Assembly (NCBI GenBank): GCA_003117195.1 | Contig: BDSI01000169.1 | Coordinates: 156,997-220,996, forward strand | DNA length: 64,000 nucleotides | Source: Eudorina sp. 2006-703-Eu-15 | Lineage: Eukaryota > Chlorophyta > Chlorophyceae > Chlamydomonadales > Volvocaceae | Direction: 5' to 3' | Shown here: positions 35,908 through 47,900 of the stretch, one piece after another | Numbering within the stretch: the stretch's first letter is position 1 | Layout of the letters: each line of letters begins with the position of its first letter | Position numbers and translations under genes: made by a program | The notes under the pieces: generated by a model | Seen by the model: the letters and a program-made list of their open reading frames with translations, nothing else | Database searches by the model: none | Told to the model about the DNA's origin: nothing

Positions 35908-36161
35908 GTAGGGAGGCTGCCGTCCGCACCGTCTTTACCATCTCCAAGTTTACGTTTGGATGAGGCCCCTCGGGTGAACCGAGAAGGTTTAAACTTTTCC
36001 TCAAAACCTTCCGAGCTGTCGGACATAATGCTGAGGCGACTGCCGCCGCCAGTGAGCCCCGAGGCCGCTATAATCCATTCATAGTTCCTAATTGTGAGCA
36101 CAACAATAATGAGAGCAACGATCGCGACTGATCCTTTGCGGGAGATGTTGTTCATGAACAT
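35908..36161 (-). CDS. Short membrane-anchored reading frame in the transposon (possible first exon)
   Basis: ATG at 36161, then MFMNNISRKG and a hydrophobic helix SVAIVALIIVVLTI, followed by a Ser/Lys-rich polar stretch (SDSSEGFEEKFK, SSKRKLGDGKDGADG). The frame runs on into the 29-bp minisatellite and stops there at 35877, so the real protein probably ends or splices before 35908. It lies upstream of, and on the same strand as, the tyrosine recombinase and could be its first exon or a separate small gene. No family recognised. Confidence 0.35.
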
Positions 36162-36257
36162 GTGGTAATACTCGCCATAACGAACTTGCCACCCTATATA
36201 TTATGACCTAAACGTCATTATAATACGTTCAGTATCAGTTGCGAGGGAATCCATTCA

Positions 36258-36316
36258 GGTCGTTTCTCCTGTATAGGAGAAAAGTACGTCTCCTACCGTA
36301 GGAGCCCCAACATGTA
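36258..36316 (-). repeat. Right inverted repeat of the transposon
   Basis: Mirror of 33548-33606. Ends in GGAGCCCCAACATGTA. Confidence 0.95.
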
Positions 36317-36406
36317 ACGGTGAGCTGAAAGATGCTATGGTTGTGTTGGCCCCAGCCACATTCTAATAGAGGGTGCCGTCCAAACAAAACAAGCAAAGAA
36401 AAGGGA

Positions 36407-36607
36407 TTATATCAAGATAAGAAGCTGCGGCTTGCGGGGCTTGGCCTTCTTTATCGCAGATACGGAATCATCCTTCCGCGCCTGGTCATTTGTATCTGAC
36501 GTATTGGGTCCTGTTATCATAATTAAAGAATGTTGTGCGGCGTCGTTCAAGAAAGTCGTGCAGGACGCGCACTTGAAATCGACAACTCCCAACTGTAACC
36601 GCCGCAC
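36407..36607 (-). other. Unrecognised frame with Lys-rich tail, conserved in the three units
   Basis: Reads LGVVDFKCASCTTF...DDSVSAIKKAKPRKPQLLILI and stop. Identical in unit 2 (47393-47593) and unit 3 (58297-58497), although the 3-copy identity is also explained by recent duplication. It could be the last exon of an unknown - strand gene. It lies just outside the transposon's right target duplication. Confidence 0.3.
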
Positions 36608-37878
36608 GACCGGACGCCGAGCTCATACCGACTGGGGTGACTAGCTCTTCGTTCATCGGTGTTATATGGGTCAGCTGCACTCTCCTGCACTTCGGCACGA
36701 GGCAGTGCCATGGAGGCTGGCCCAATCTTACCCGTGAACGACCGATCAACGGGTTCAGACCCAAAGCCAGCACTCGTGAGCAGCACTCGTGAGCAACCCG
36801 TCCGGTTATGTCGCATCCCCATTATCATGCTCATCCGTGCGGCACCTGAGCGCGTCCTGGAGGGGGTCAGCCGCTGGCGGCCAAGGCCCCAGGCGCGTGT
36901 CGTCAGAGAGGGTCAGAGTTAAGCAAGACCCTCAAATCCAGATTGCGAGAGGGCATCGGCCTCAGCTGCGGGGCCAGGGGTCCGTGCAATGGTGCAAGGC
37001 CTAAAACACAAACACGTCCCGCACGAGAGGCATGGACCAAGCAAGGACGGGACACGCACGCCGTCGACGCGCTCACGTAGGTCGCACAACTGTGGAGCTG
37101 CACCTCCGCGCCCCCAGCGGTTGGATCTCCACGTCCCCGCAGGACAGGAATCATGCGATCTACGAGTTTAGGCAAGCACCCCAACCTGGGTTTCCAGGTA
37201 CCCGAGGAATGCATCCACCCTGGACACTCCAGTCAGGGGTGCCGTACATGCACAGCTTCACCCCCAAGCCCATACATCCCCAGCCCCATGCACGGCTTCC
37301 ACAGTTCACCACCGGCTTCATTGGCCTGTCCACACGCCAAAGCCCCCGGGCCCCAACCCCGCACGCACGAGATCTGGCCGGCTGCTTCTCCCATCGCCAC
37401 CCGCACGTTTGGCATGAGGCGTACGCGACCCGCCCGCTCAGCTCGCGGTTGCCCCCACCGCGCAGCAGCTGTGCAGCTCAAATATCCACCGCGTCGCAAT
37501 GCCGCCGCCGCCGCCGCTGCCTGCGAGCGCGATGCGCTCCTGCATCGCCGCCGCCTGGCGCCCTTGACCCCGCCCGGCGCGCAGCTGTGCCCTCTCCACG
37601 TCTTTACGTCCTCCGCCTCCTCTGTGTCCTCCACCATCGCGATCGCCTAACATGTTCCTTCCGCCGCCGCCGCCTCGGTCACCCCGGTAGCCGCCAGCCG
37701 TCTCGGCTTCGGTGCAGGAGATGACGCCGCCGCTTCGGCCCCGTGCGCCGCCGCCTCACCCATCTCCCTCAGTACCTCCTCTGCCGCCTCCCTCACCGCC
37801 GCCGCGACCTCCGCCACCAACCCAGCAGCAGCGGCTTTCACAGATGTCCGGGAGCCCTTCCTCCACCGCTGGCCTCCC

Positions 37879-39170
37879 TCAGCGTCCCGCCCATTGGGGT
37901 TCCGAGGGCCTTATCACCGTCCTCCGAACCCTACAGCTGCCCTCACCTAACTCATCCCACAGGTCCCGCTCCGGCGTCAGCAGATTGCCGTACGCGCCCG
38001 TGGGCGTCGGCGGCCTCGGCGGCCCCCACGCCAGCGTCACAGCCGGCTGATCCGCCAGCAGCCTGTCCACCGTCATGCCGTTGCGGCGCAATGTGCCCGC
38101 CAGCCAGGGGGGCAGAGACGCGCCCAGCGCCCAGGCGGCGATCAGCAGCGAGTCGGCGCGGCCGTGGCCCTTCTTGTGCCTGGGGGCCGGAGGGCGGGTG
38201 TCGGAGGGCGGGTGTCGCAGGGCGGGTGTCGGAGGGCGGGTGTTGCAGGGCGGGTGTTGCAGGGCGGGTGTCGCAGGGCGGGTTCTCATCCGGAGACACG
38301 CGTCGGTATGTGTTTGGAGAAGACCCATCCGCCCGCCCCGTTGGCCGACCATTGATGTCTTCAAGGATGCGCATCAATCCCCGACCCAGATGAGCTCGTC
38401 CAAACCAACCATCAAACCCGCCCAACCGCCAACCCACTTGAGGATACGGCCCTGGTCGGGGAAGAGCACCCGGGCCAGCGCCAACCCGGCGTCCTTGATC
38501 TGGGCGCCGTACAGCCCCAAGTGCTGCTTCCACCGCCGTACCGGTGCCGTACCCACCTGCACACGGCGCGTGTCGACATCAAACCGGCACAGGATACATC
38601 TTTGGGAATTGTGATGTTCGACGGGACGTAGAAAGGGGCCCGAGAAACAGACTTCTCCCGCGCAAAACGGCAAATAGAACCACAGCCGCGGTCTCGTAAT
38701 GGTCGGCGGCGCAGCCGACTGCGGCCCCGTCCGTCCCATGGGTCACTTCTTCGACAGTGGAGTGGCACGAGGCCGAGCGGCGCCGAGCCGAGTGGGATGC
38801 GCCAGTCGGCCGAGCGCACGAGGGCACGACCAACAACCGGGCGAGATGGAGTCGACAACGCTGCAGCACGAGGCCGTGCGGACTTCATCGCGGTGTGTTT
38901 CTTAGGCAGGCAGAACAGGAGTGCGTGTCGTTAGCGAAGAAGCCCGCCCGACCCAAACCAGCTTCCAACATACGTGCATGTGTGTGAGTGACGCCAAGCA
39001 AGTCAGCCATGCACCCGGCCAGCCAGCCAGCCAGCAGCCAGGCAGCCAGCGCAGCCCCCTACCGTGAAGCCCAAGCCAGTCAGGAGCCCCAGCCACGCGC
39101 CCGTGCCTCCACGTAGCCGTAGCCCGTACAGGGCCACGCGGCGGCGCTCCCCCGGCGGCGGCAGTGCGGC
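37879..39170 (-). pseudogene. Partial MOC1-like Holliday junction resolvase, unit 1 copy
   Basis: Keeps the 3' exons: 38438-38556 (VGTAPVRRWKQHLGLYG, KDAGLALARVLFP) and the one starting at 38179 (HKKGHGRADSLLIAAWALG). The upstream exon is fused: after VALYG the sequence goes straight into the exon encoding TGAWLGLLTGLGF, losing the intron and part of the exon that surrounds it in the intact copy. A six-base insertion near 39120 (AGCCCG) adds a further change and removes the YVE active-site glutamate. The last exon frame ends early at 37879 (PSEPQWAGR and stop) where the intact copy reads on. The gene is cut at the unit junction (about 39170), so the N-terminal catalytic Asp exon is absent. 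Confidence 0.7.
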
Positions 39171-40516
39171 GGCGAGGTCACTCGCCTCGTGGTGAGCTGG
39201 TCCCTTCCCCATCGGGGGGAGGGGGGAGGTGCGGGGCTTCATGCGGGCCCGCGGGGGTCGGTGTCGGGGGGCCGCGGGAGGTTCTCCTTTCCTGGTCCGG
39301 GTGGGGCGATGCGTGGTGGTGGTCGTAGTGGTGGTGGTGGTGGTAGTGAATCTAGTAATAGTTATGGTGGTGGTGGTGGGAAAGTAGGTTACGGTGGGCG
39401 ACTACCGTAAGATGAATGGATGTGATGAAGTGTTCCGACATCGCATCTGATGGTACCTCGTCGTACCGAACCGTACAGCGCGTTTCTTACTCTCTTTCCG
39501 GCTTGCGCTCTTTTCCGTCCGTCCGTCCGTTGCCCGACCTCTCAAGGCAGGGAGGGCCGCACCGGCGGAAGGAGAGGGGGAGAGTGCGGAGTGAGACGCG
39601 CAACCCCTAAGGTAGTGGTGGTTCCAACCGATGAGTCAACGGTGCCCTCGCAGCACCCCTCCGAGGCCCCCCGCCCGTTGACATCATCCATATGAATACT
39701 GTGGTGTGGCATGCTGGGCAACGGCGGCGTAGCCGGGGGGCCCTAGGCGCAGCACAGCCGAGGGCTGAACAAGCGATTCAGCCGGGGCCGAGCTGGATCC
39801 TTGGATCCAAGCAGAGCAGCTGCGGGACGAACGGCTCAAGCGCAAAGGTGCCGAAGAGGTACCGGTGCTGACGGGTCGCGCAGCACCACGAGGTGCAGAC
39901 AGTCGCCGGCAAGGCGACCGCGGGTCGACCCGTACCCGTACATTCCCCTACGTACCCGCCGTCGAAGGTACCACAGGTCGGGCCTCGAACGGTTGTGCTG
40001 TTGTGTGGTCCCACGGGGGACGGGGTGGCGGCCCTCGGGGTGGCCCCGACTGAGGGTCATATGAGGGATGCATGTGGGGGCGCGGCGGCCATGCCGTGAA
40101 ACCATCGACCGTCGACGGGTGGCGCCTCGTGTGTGGGGGCAGGGGAATACCGGGTGGCGGGACATGTGCGGTGACGTCACCCGCGCACACAGATGACGTC
40201 ACCCGCCAGACCGGGGGATGTGCTGTGGGTTGCTCCCAGCGATCGTCCGGGCCGGGGGTCGGGGGCCGAGCTGTAAGTCTGCTGGAATTCTCCGACCAGA
40301 GAGTTTGGGGGGGGTGATGCATGGGCGGGGCAGCCATGGGCGGGGCAGCGCGACATGGTGGCGGCGGCGCAATTGGGGGAGAGGGGGGCCGAGAATACTG
40401 GAGGGTGCAGGACAATGAAAGGGGTCCGTGGGTCCGATGTAGCATACCAACTTTCTACCACACATCACCTCCATTTCTTTTTCGAGTCACCTACAACACC
40501 ATGCCATTCAACACAC

Positions 40517-40578
40517 GGCGTTCCCGGGATTTGAACCCGTCACCCGCCCCCGCTGGTGGGTGCTGCCGGAGGAACACC
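40517..40578 (-). other. tRNA-like element (unit 2)
   Basis: Same T-arm/B-box and pairing ends as at 27696-27757. The A-rich run after it is interrupted (plus-strand TTTCTTTTT). Confidence 0.4.
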
Positions 40579-40975
40579 ACGTCGACAGCGGATGAAGCTC
40601 AGCGGCGACATCCGCTGCTGCTCAGAGCTGCCGCTCCTCCCGCCAGGACCTCCCCACGGTCTGCAAGCCTGCTCAGTTATGCCGCGCATCCGACGACGTC
40701 CTGGCCCGGGCCCCGTGGACGTGTCGAGGGCCCCCTGACGCTCCCAGCACAACCACAGCGCAGGGAGGGCGGGACGCGCACATGGGCGCACAAACGAAGA
40801 GAACTGGGTACGAAGAACCGCCCCACCACAGGGGCCATTGCAAAAACACGGGCTACGCTGACCTTTCAAGAACTTCTCAGCGGCTGCACACAACAAAAGC
40901 ACGTCTCACGCGGCAGCAGTGTACCCACGCAGCACGAGTTGACACCCTGGCAACCACGCGAGGAAACCCCTCCCC

Positions 40976-41250
40976 GCACTGATTCCCAGTTCCCCCTCCC
41001 CGCACTGATTCCCAGTTCCCCCTCCCCGCACTGATTCCCAGTTCCCCCTCCGCGCACTGATTCCCAGTTCCCCCTCCGCGCACTGATTCCCAGTTCCCCC
41101 TCCGCGCACTGATTCCCAGTTCCCCCTCCGCGCACTGATTCCCAGTTCCCCCTCCCCGCACTGATTCCCAGTTCCCCCTCCCCGCACTGATTCCCAGTTC
41201 CCCCTCCCCGCACTGATTCCCAGTTCCCCCTCCCCGCACTGATTCCCAGC
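40976..41250. repeat. 26-bp minisatellite, 11 copies (unit 2)
   Basis: Eleven copies. The middle four use CCGCGCACT instead of CCCCGCACT, so the expansion probably copied a block that included a variant repeat. Confidence 0.93.
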
Positions 41251-41364
41251 CCAAACGTCACGGCTGGACCGGCGCTGCGCCTCGCACTTGCTCCCCGCCG
41301 TACCCCGGCCGGGATGAGGTGCTGCGGCCTCACCCGGTCCCAGCCGCGGCGGGGGACACCAAGC

Positions 41365-43706
41365 GCAGAAGGCCGAAGGGGCAGAGGCGGGAGGGAAAGA
41401 GGGGGGCGAGAACGTCAATAAACAGCTTGGTAGCGCATGGGGCAATAATACCGCACACACATACAACCCCCCCCCACACACACACCCCGATACGCGCCCT
41501 ACGATGTTGACGCCTAGGTTTGCTGGCTGTGCTTTCTTTAGCTGTAGCTGCGCTTTTAGGTTTGCTGTACTTTGGCTGTAGCTGTTGCTGCTGTCGGTTT
41601 GTCGTTTCACTCGGGGGTGCGAACGCGACCGCACTTGCAGATAGAGACTCCGGAGGACGTGACGCGTCTTGCATCACCCACCGATCAGGCCGCCTTGAGA
41701 CCCGTGACGCGTGCTTTGTCCCAACTGAAGCGCATCATCGGCAAGCAGAACCAAGATAGATAAGACCTGCAGGGTGGCGACGCGGGAGGAGGAGGGGGGG
41801 AGGGAGGCGTAAGAGACGTAAATGTGGGGGCGTTATCGGGACACGGCAGAAGAATCGGCAGGACTGTACGAGACTGTACGGAACCCAGATGGTCGAAGCG
41901 CACAACATCCTCGACAACGCATGGATGGAACAGCGAGAAGACAGGCAAGGCTATCCAACCACGGAGTCGCTGGCCTTGACCGGAATCGACGTGCATGCCG
42001 CGGACCTGCTAACACCACCCTTACTACACCCTTCAGGTTGCCGTTGACACTGTCCGCCATTGTCATGCCGTCGCGTCCTGGGCATGGGCAGATGTCGGAC
42101 AGCGCCGCCTCGATGCCGGAAGGCCGAAGGGGCAGAGGCGGGAGGGAAAGAGGGGGGCGAGAACGTCAATAAACAGCTTGGTAGCGCATGGGGCAATAAT
42201 ACCGCACACACATACACACACACACATACACACACACCCCCATACGCGCCCTACGATGTTGACGCCTAGGTTAGCTGGCTGTGCTTTCTTTAGTTGTAGC
42301 TGCGCTTTCAGGTTTGCTGTACTTTGGCTGTAGCTGTTGCTGCTGTCGGTTTGTCGTTTCACTCGGGGGTGCGAACGCGAACGCACTTGCATATAGGGAC
42401 TCCGGAGGACGTGACGCGTCTTGCATCACCCACCGATCAGGCCGCCTTGAGACCCGTGACGCGTGCTTTGTCCCAACTGAAGCGCATCATCGGCAAGCAG
42501 AACCAAGATAGATAAGACCTGCAGGGTGGCGACGCGGGAGGAGGGGGGGAGGGAGGCGTAAGAGACGTAAATGTGGGGGCGTTATCGGGACACGGCAGAA
42601 GAATCGGCAGGACTGTACGAGACTGTACGGAACCCAGATGGTCGAAACGCACAACATCCTCGACAACGCATGGATGGAACAGCGAGAAGACAGGCAAGGC
42701 TATCCAACCACGGAGTCGCTGGCCTTGACCGGAATCGACGTGCATGCCGCGGACCTGCTAACACCACCCTTACTACACCCTTCAGGTTGCCGTTGACACT
42801 GTCCGCCATTGTCATGCCGTCGCGTCCTGGGCATGGGCAGATGTCGGACAGCGCCGCCTCGATGCCGGAAGGCCGAAGGGGCAGAGGCGGGAGGGAAAGA
42901 GGGGGCGAGAACGTCAATAAACAGCTTGGTAGCGCATGGGGCAATAATACCGCACACACATACACACACACACATACACACACACCCCCATACGCGCCCT
43001 ACGATGTTGACGCCTAGGTTAGCTGGCTGTGCTTTCTTTAGTTGTAGCTGCGCTTTCAGGTTTGCTGTACTTTGGCTGTAGCTGTTGCTGCTGTCGGTTT
43101 GTCGTTTCACTCGGGGGTGCGAACGCGAACACACTTGCAGATAGAGACTCCGGAGGACGTGACGCGTCTTGCATCACCCACCGATCAGGCCGCCTTGAGA
43201 CCCGTGACGCGTGCTTTGTCCCAACTGAAGCGCATCATCGGCAAGCAGAACCAAGATAGATAAGACCTGCAGGGTGGCGACGCGGGAGGAGGAGGGAGGG
43301 AGGGAGGCGTAAGAGACGTAAATGTGGGGGCGTTATCGGGACACGGCAGAAGAATCGGCAGGACTGTACGAGACTGTACGGAACCCAGATGGTCGAAGCG
43401 CACAACATCCTCGACAACGCATGGATGGAACAGCGAGAAGACAGGCAAGACTATCCAACCACGGAGTCGCTGGCCTTGACCGGAATCGACGTGCATGCCG
43501 CGGACCTGCTAACACCACCCTTACTACACCCTTCAGGTTGCCGTTGACACTGTCCGCCATTGTCATGCCGTCGCGTCCTGGGCATGGGCAGATGTCGGAC
43601 AGCGCCGCCTCGATGCCGGAAGGCCGAAGGGGCAGAGGCGGGAGGGAAAGAGGGGGGCGAGAACGTCAATAAACAGCTTGGTAGCGCATGGGGCAATAAT
43701 ACCGCA

Positions 43707-43739
<33 letters not shown>

Positions 43740-44943
43740 CGATACGCGCCCTACGATGTTGACGCCTAGGTTTGCTGGCTGTGCTTTCTTTAGCTGTAGC
43801 TGCGCTTTTAGGTTTGCTGTACTTTGGCTGTAGCTGCTGTCGGTTTGTCGTTTCACTCGGGGGTGCGAACGCGAACGTACTTGCAGATAGAGACTCCGGA
43901 GGACGTGACGCGTCTTGCATCACCCACCGATCAGGCCGCCTTGAGACCCGTGACGCGTGCTTTGTCCCAACTGAAGCGCATCATCGGCAAGCAGAACCAA
44001 GATAGATAAGACCTGCAGGGTGGCGACGCGGGAGGAGGAGGGGGGGAGGGAGGCGTAAGAGACGTAAATGTGGGGGCGTTATCGGGACACGGCAGAAGAA
44101 TCGGCAGGACTGTACGAGACTGTACGGAACCCAGATGGTCGAAACGCACAACATCCTCGACAACGCATGGATGGAACAGCGAGAAGACAGGCAAGACTAT
44201 CCAACCACGGAGTCGCTGGCCTTGACCGGAATCGACGTGCATGCCGCGGACCTGCTAACACCACCCTTACTACACCCTTCAGGTTGCCGTTGACACTGTC
44301 CGCCATTGTCATGCCGTCGCGTCCTGGGCATGGGCAGATGTCGGACAGCGCCGCCTCGATGCCGGAAGGCCGAAGGGGCAGAGGCGGGAGGGAAAGAGGG
44401 GGGCGAGAACGTCAATAAACAGCTTGGTAGCGCATGGGGCAATAATACCGCACACACATACACACACACACACCGATACGCGCCCTACGATGTTGACGCC
44501 TAGGTTTGCTGGCTGTGCTTTCTTTAGCTGTAGCTGCGCTTTTAGGTTTGCTGTACTTTAGCTGTAGCTGCTGTCGGTTTGTCGTTTCACTCGGGGGTGC
44601 GAACGCGAACGTACTTGCAGATAGAGACTCCGGAGGACGTGACGCGTCTTGCATCACCCACCGATCAGGCCGCCTTGAGACCCGTGACGCGTGCTTTGTC
44701 CCAACTGAAGCGCATCATCGGCAAGCAGAACCAAGATAGATAAGACCTGCAGGGTGGCGACGCGGGAGGAGGAGGGAGGGAGGGAGACGTAAGAGACGTA
44801 AATGTGGGGGCGTTATCGGGACACGGCAGAAGAATCGGCAGGACTGTACGAGACTGTACGGAACCCAGATGGTCGAAGCGCACAACATCCTTGACAACGC
44901 ATGGATGGAACAGCGAGAAGACAGGCAAGACTATCCAACCACG
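41365..44943. repeat. Array of about 743-bp repeats, 5 copies (unit 2)
   Basis: Landmark starts at about 41488, 42240, 42989, 43740 and 44473. Copies 2 and 3 share private variants (GGTTAGCTGG, TTTAGTTGTAGC), which indicates a recent local duplication. Confidence 0.93.
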
Positions 44944-47900
44944 GATACCACGGAGCCGCTGGCCGTGCGAATGACATATCCCCGAGCCCAACCCAAGGTA
45001 GCTACCCGCATTACCCCTCCCTGGGCCCGACCCAACGACCCGGCACATGATCCCGAGCCCAGCCCAATCGTCGCCTACCGGATTTGGGGTCGCGTCACGG
45101 CCGAGGCGCACTCGAAGGTGACACGCGCTGAGGTCTTGGTGATGCAGCGGGATTCGTTAGACGGTGAGTGTTCGTGTTGGCAAACCCGACGAAGCACCCC
45201 TTACGATGAGCGATCCTGCAAGCAAGCAACGACACAAGGGCGGGGTCAGAGTGGAAAGCTGGCTTACTTGCGAAGCAAAACTTACCTAAACTTACCGCGC
45301 CTGTCAGCAAGTAATAAGTAAAGACCAACGGAGTCAGCTCGCGCCCATCAGGGGCAGATCCGTGTCATCGTACAGCAGGCGATGAGCGGTCCTTCAAGCA
45401 AGTTCGGACGCACGCACGGAGTCAGCTCGTGCTGTAATGAACGGCAGCAGCACTTGCATGTAGATGCGGACAGACATACCTTCGAGGCGACACACCGCTG
45501 GCAATGCGATGCACCGATGCGATGAACCAATGCGATGCACGTGCCTGCAAGCAAGTAAGCAGGCACAAAGCCAACCCGTGTCGTCGCTTGTGCTGTAAGC
45601 GGCCGCCTTGAGTGTTGTGCGGTGCTTTGGTCCGAACTTGAGCGCATCGTGGACTTTCAGGTCCATCATCTGCATGTCAGGGTGGCAGCAAGGGCAGAGG
45701 AGGGAGGGAGGCGTGAGGGACGTTGATGTGCGTGGAGGCGTCAGGAAGGGCAGGAGGACCGCGCGAGAAGCAACCGACCGGTTGGGCCTGCTGGTCACCG
45801 TGTTAATGAAACAAGATTACCAGATAACAAAGTTCGCAATAGAATTGAAATTGTCAACAAGGGGCGGAATTGCTGCAGTGCAGCCTTTGATTGGCAACTA
45901 GGTGACGTAAAGCGCGAACGGCTCAAAACCGGAAAACCGGAAGTTTACCTTTATGATGAAGTCGCTGTCGCCACGGCCAGAGTGAAGTCCTTCGACTGGG
46001 CCCAACCCAAGACTTCCGAAGAGTATGAGCTGAACCAGAGCTGAACGTTTCCAGTATGAAAAGCACATACCAAGCTAAACTCTAATTGAAATAGTGCATC
46101 TGTGCATCGTGTGAGAAGAATTTGCAGGGAGGCAGTGCTTCGGGACAATAAAAGAACTCAGCTGGAGCGAGAGCGCAATAAGAAAACTGTATGAGATCTA
46201 GTACGTCAGAGACTAATTAATCCAGCAGCTTTGTGGTGAAAAAGGAGGCCAGTCGCAGGTTGATATAGGATGTCCAATGTACGAAAGCAGCGGCGAGGCT
46301 CTCGGCCGTGCAGATGCCCGGCTCCTCTGTCTGACAATCCTGTCTTACGAGATGCTACTGCTGGTTCGTATACACTACTGGCAATCGCACATGTCTGACA
46401 ACTTGACCGGGTCGGACTGCTCTGGTTTTCAGGTGAAAACCATGGGTGAGTTGTGGGGCCCTAGTGGCCCTAGCACCTTACCACGCAGCTTGCGGATCAG
46501 CGATAAGATCGGCTCACCTATTCTTTGCTGGATAACACTGGATAACACTGACAACCGGGCGAAGGGTCACTGGGAATACTCCCGTTCGGTTTTCAGCGTC
46601 ATTCCGCATCATCCAGTAAACACTAGGTGAGCTGGATGGTCTTATCGCTTATTTGCAACCTGCGTGGTGAGAGTGCGCGTGCGCCGAAACTCTAACCATG
46701 GTTTTGGCATAAACCTAACCAAAGCAGTACTGACCTTGTCAGCTTGTCAGGCATGTGCCCAGCCTGTGGGCTGTGCCTCGGGCCTCCGGGCGCAGCCAGC
46801 TGCTGTGGTATTCGTCACGGCGAATCTCCTAGTGCCTTGCGCCGTCTGCGCTATAACTATGCTGTGTTCGCTTCGCCCCACTGCACAACAGAAGTGGCAG
46901 GCCGGGCCAACCTCTGATAGCCTGCCTACCTGCAACCTCTGATAGCCTGCCTACCAGCTCTGCAGCCCGCCTATTTCGGCTCACTTCCATCTGTAGCTGC
47001 GGGCTTCCCTGCAACATGTGCTGGGGGGGCTCCATGACGCGCTCCCGAGGTCCGAATGTTGGGCGGGTGGCGACAAGCAGCCGCAGTTAATGGCTGCCAG
47101 TTTACATGGACTACGGTTGCTCAGAGAAAATTGTTGAAGGCGCACACCAAAGAGTCTGGAAGTTATGGCGAGTTCGCTGGATCGATGCCTGCTATGGTTC
47201 TGTTGGCCACCAAATTCCAGAGAATGTTATCCAGGATAAAATGAAAACAAGATGTAGTTGGTGAGGCCACCAATCTGTAAAATGTCGCTATCCAAAACAT
47301 AAAGAAAAGCATAAAAGATGCTATGGTTGTGTTGGCCCCAGCCACATTCTAATAGAGGGTGCCGTCCAAACAAAACAAGCAAAGAAAAGGGATTATATCA
47401 AGATAAGAAGCTGCGGCTTGCGGGGCTTGGCCTTCTTTATCGCAGATACGGAATCATCCTTCCGCGCCTGGTCATTTGTATCTGACGTATTGGGTCCTGT
47501 TATCATAATTAAAGAATGTTGTGCGGCGTCGTTCAAGAAAGTCGTGCAGGACGCGCACTTGAAATCGACAACTCCCAACTGTAACCGCCGCACGACCGGA
47601 CGCCGAGCTCATACCGACTGGGGTGACTAGCTCTTCGTTCATCGGTGTTATATGGGTCAGCTGCACTCTCCTGCACTTCGGCACGAGGCAGTGCCATGGA
47701 GGCTGGCCCAATCTTACCCGTGAACGACCGATCAACGGGTTCAGACCCAAAGCCAGCACTCGTGAGCAGCACTCGTGAGCAACCCGTCCGGTTATGTCGC
47801 ATCCCCATTATCATGCTCATCCGTGCGGCACCTGAGCGCGTCCTGGAGGGGGTCAGCCGCTGGCGGCCAAGGCCCCAGGCGCGTGTCGTCAGAGAGGGTC

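Larger units (their letters stand above)
33538..36327. mobile_element. 2.79-kb transposon with 59-bp inverted repeats and 8-bp target duplication
   Basis: Inserted in unit 1 only. The target AAAGATGC is present once in units 2 (47314-47321) and 3 (58218-58225) and on both sides here (33530-33537, 36328-36335). Inverted repeats 33548-33606 and 36258-36316 differ at one base and each contain two small palindromes (CTCCTAC/GTAGGAG and TTTCTCCT/AGGAGAAA). Ten to eleven unmatched bases lie outside each repeat. Cargo: tyrosine recombinase, Ulp1-like fragment, 29-bp minisatellite, short membrane frame. An 8-bp duplication plus a Ulp1 domain recalls KDZ (Kyakuja-Dileera-Zisupton) elements, but no DDE transposase is present, so it may be non-autonomous or depend on the recombinase. 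Confidence 0.9.
26382..39176. repeat. Large tandem repeat unit 1 (12.8 kb, includes a transposon)
   Basis: First of three head-to-tail copies of a roughly 10-kb segment, nearly identical to unit 2 (39177-50155) and unit 3 (from 50156) over most of its length. Without the 2.8-kb transposon at 33538-36327 it is about 10.0 kb. Its left edge (GTCACTCGCC then ATCGGGG) lacks about 24 bases found at the start of units 2 and 3. Order of parts: G-rich/GGT segment, tRNA-like element, 26-bp minisatellite, 743-bp array, diverged relic repeat, unidentified unique part, MOC1-like 3' exons. Confidence 0.93.

Noticed and set aside
37743..38393. 216-codon + frame repeated in each unit (also 48729-49379)
   Set aside because: It is antisense to the resolvase's last exon and its intronic 15-bp minisatellite; the - strand carries the recognisable motifs.
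40976..41250. CRISPR-like 26-bp repeats
   Set aside because: Again a head-to-tail minisatellite without spacers.
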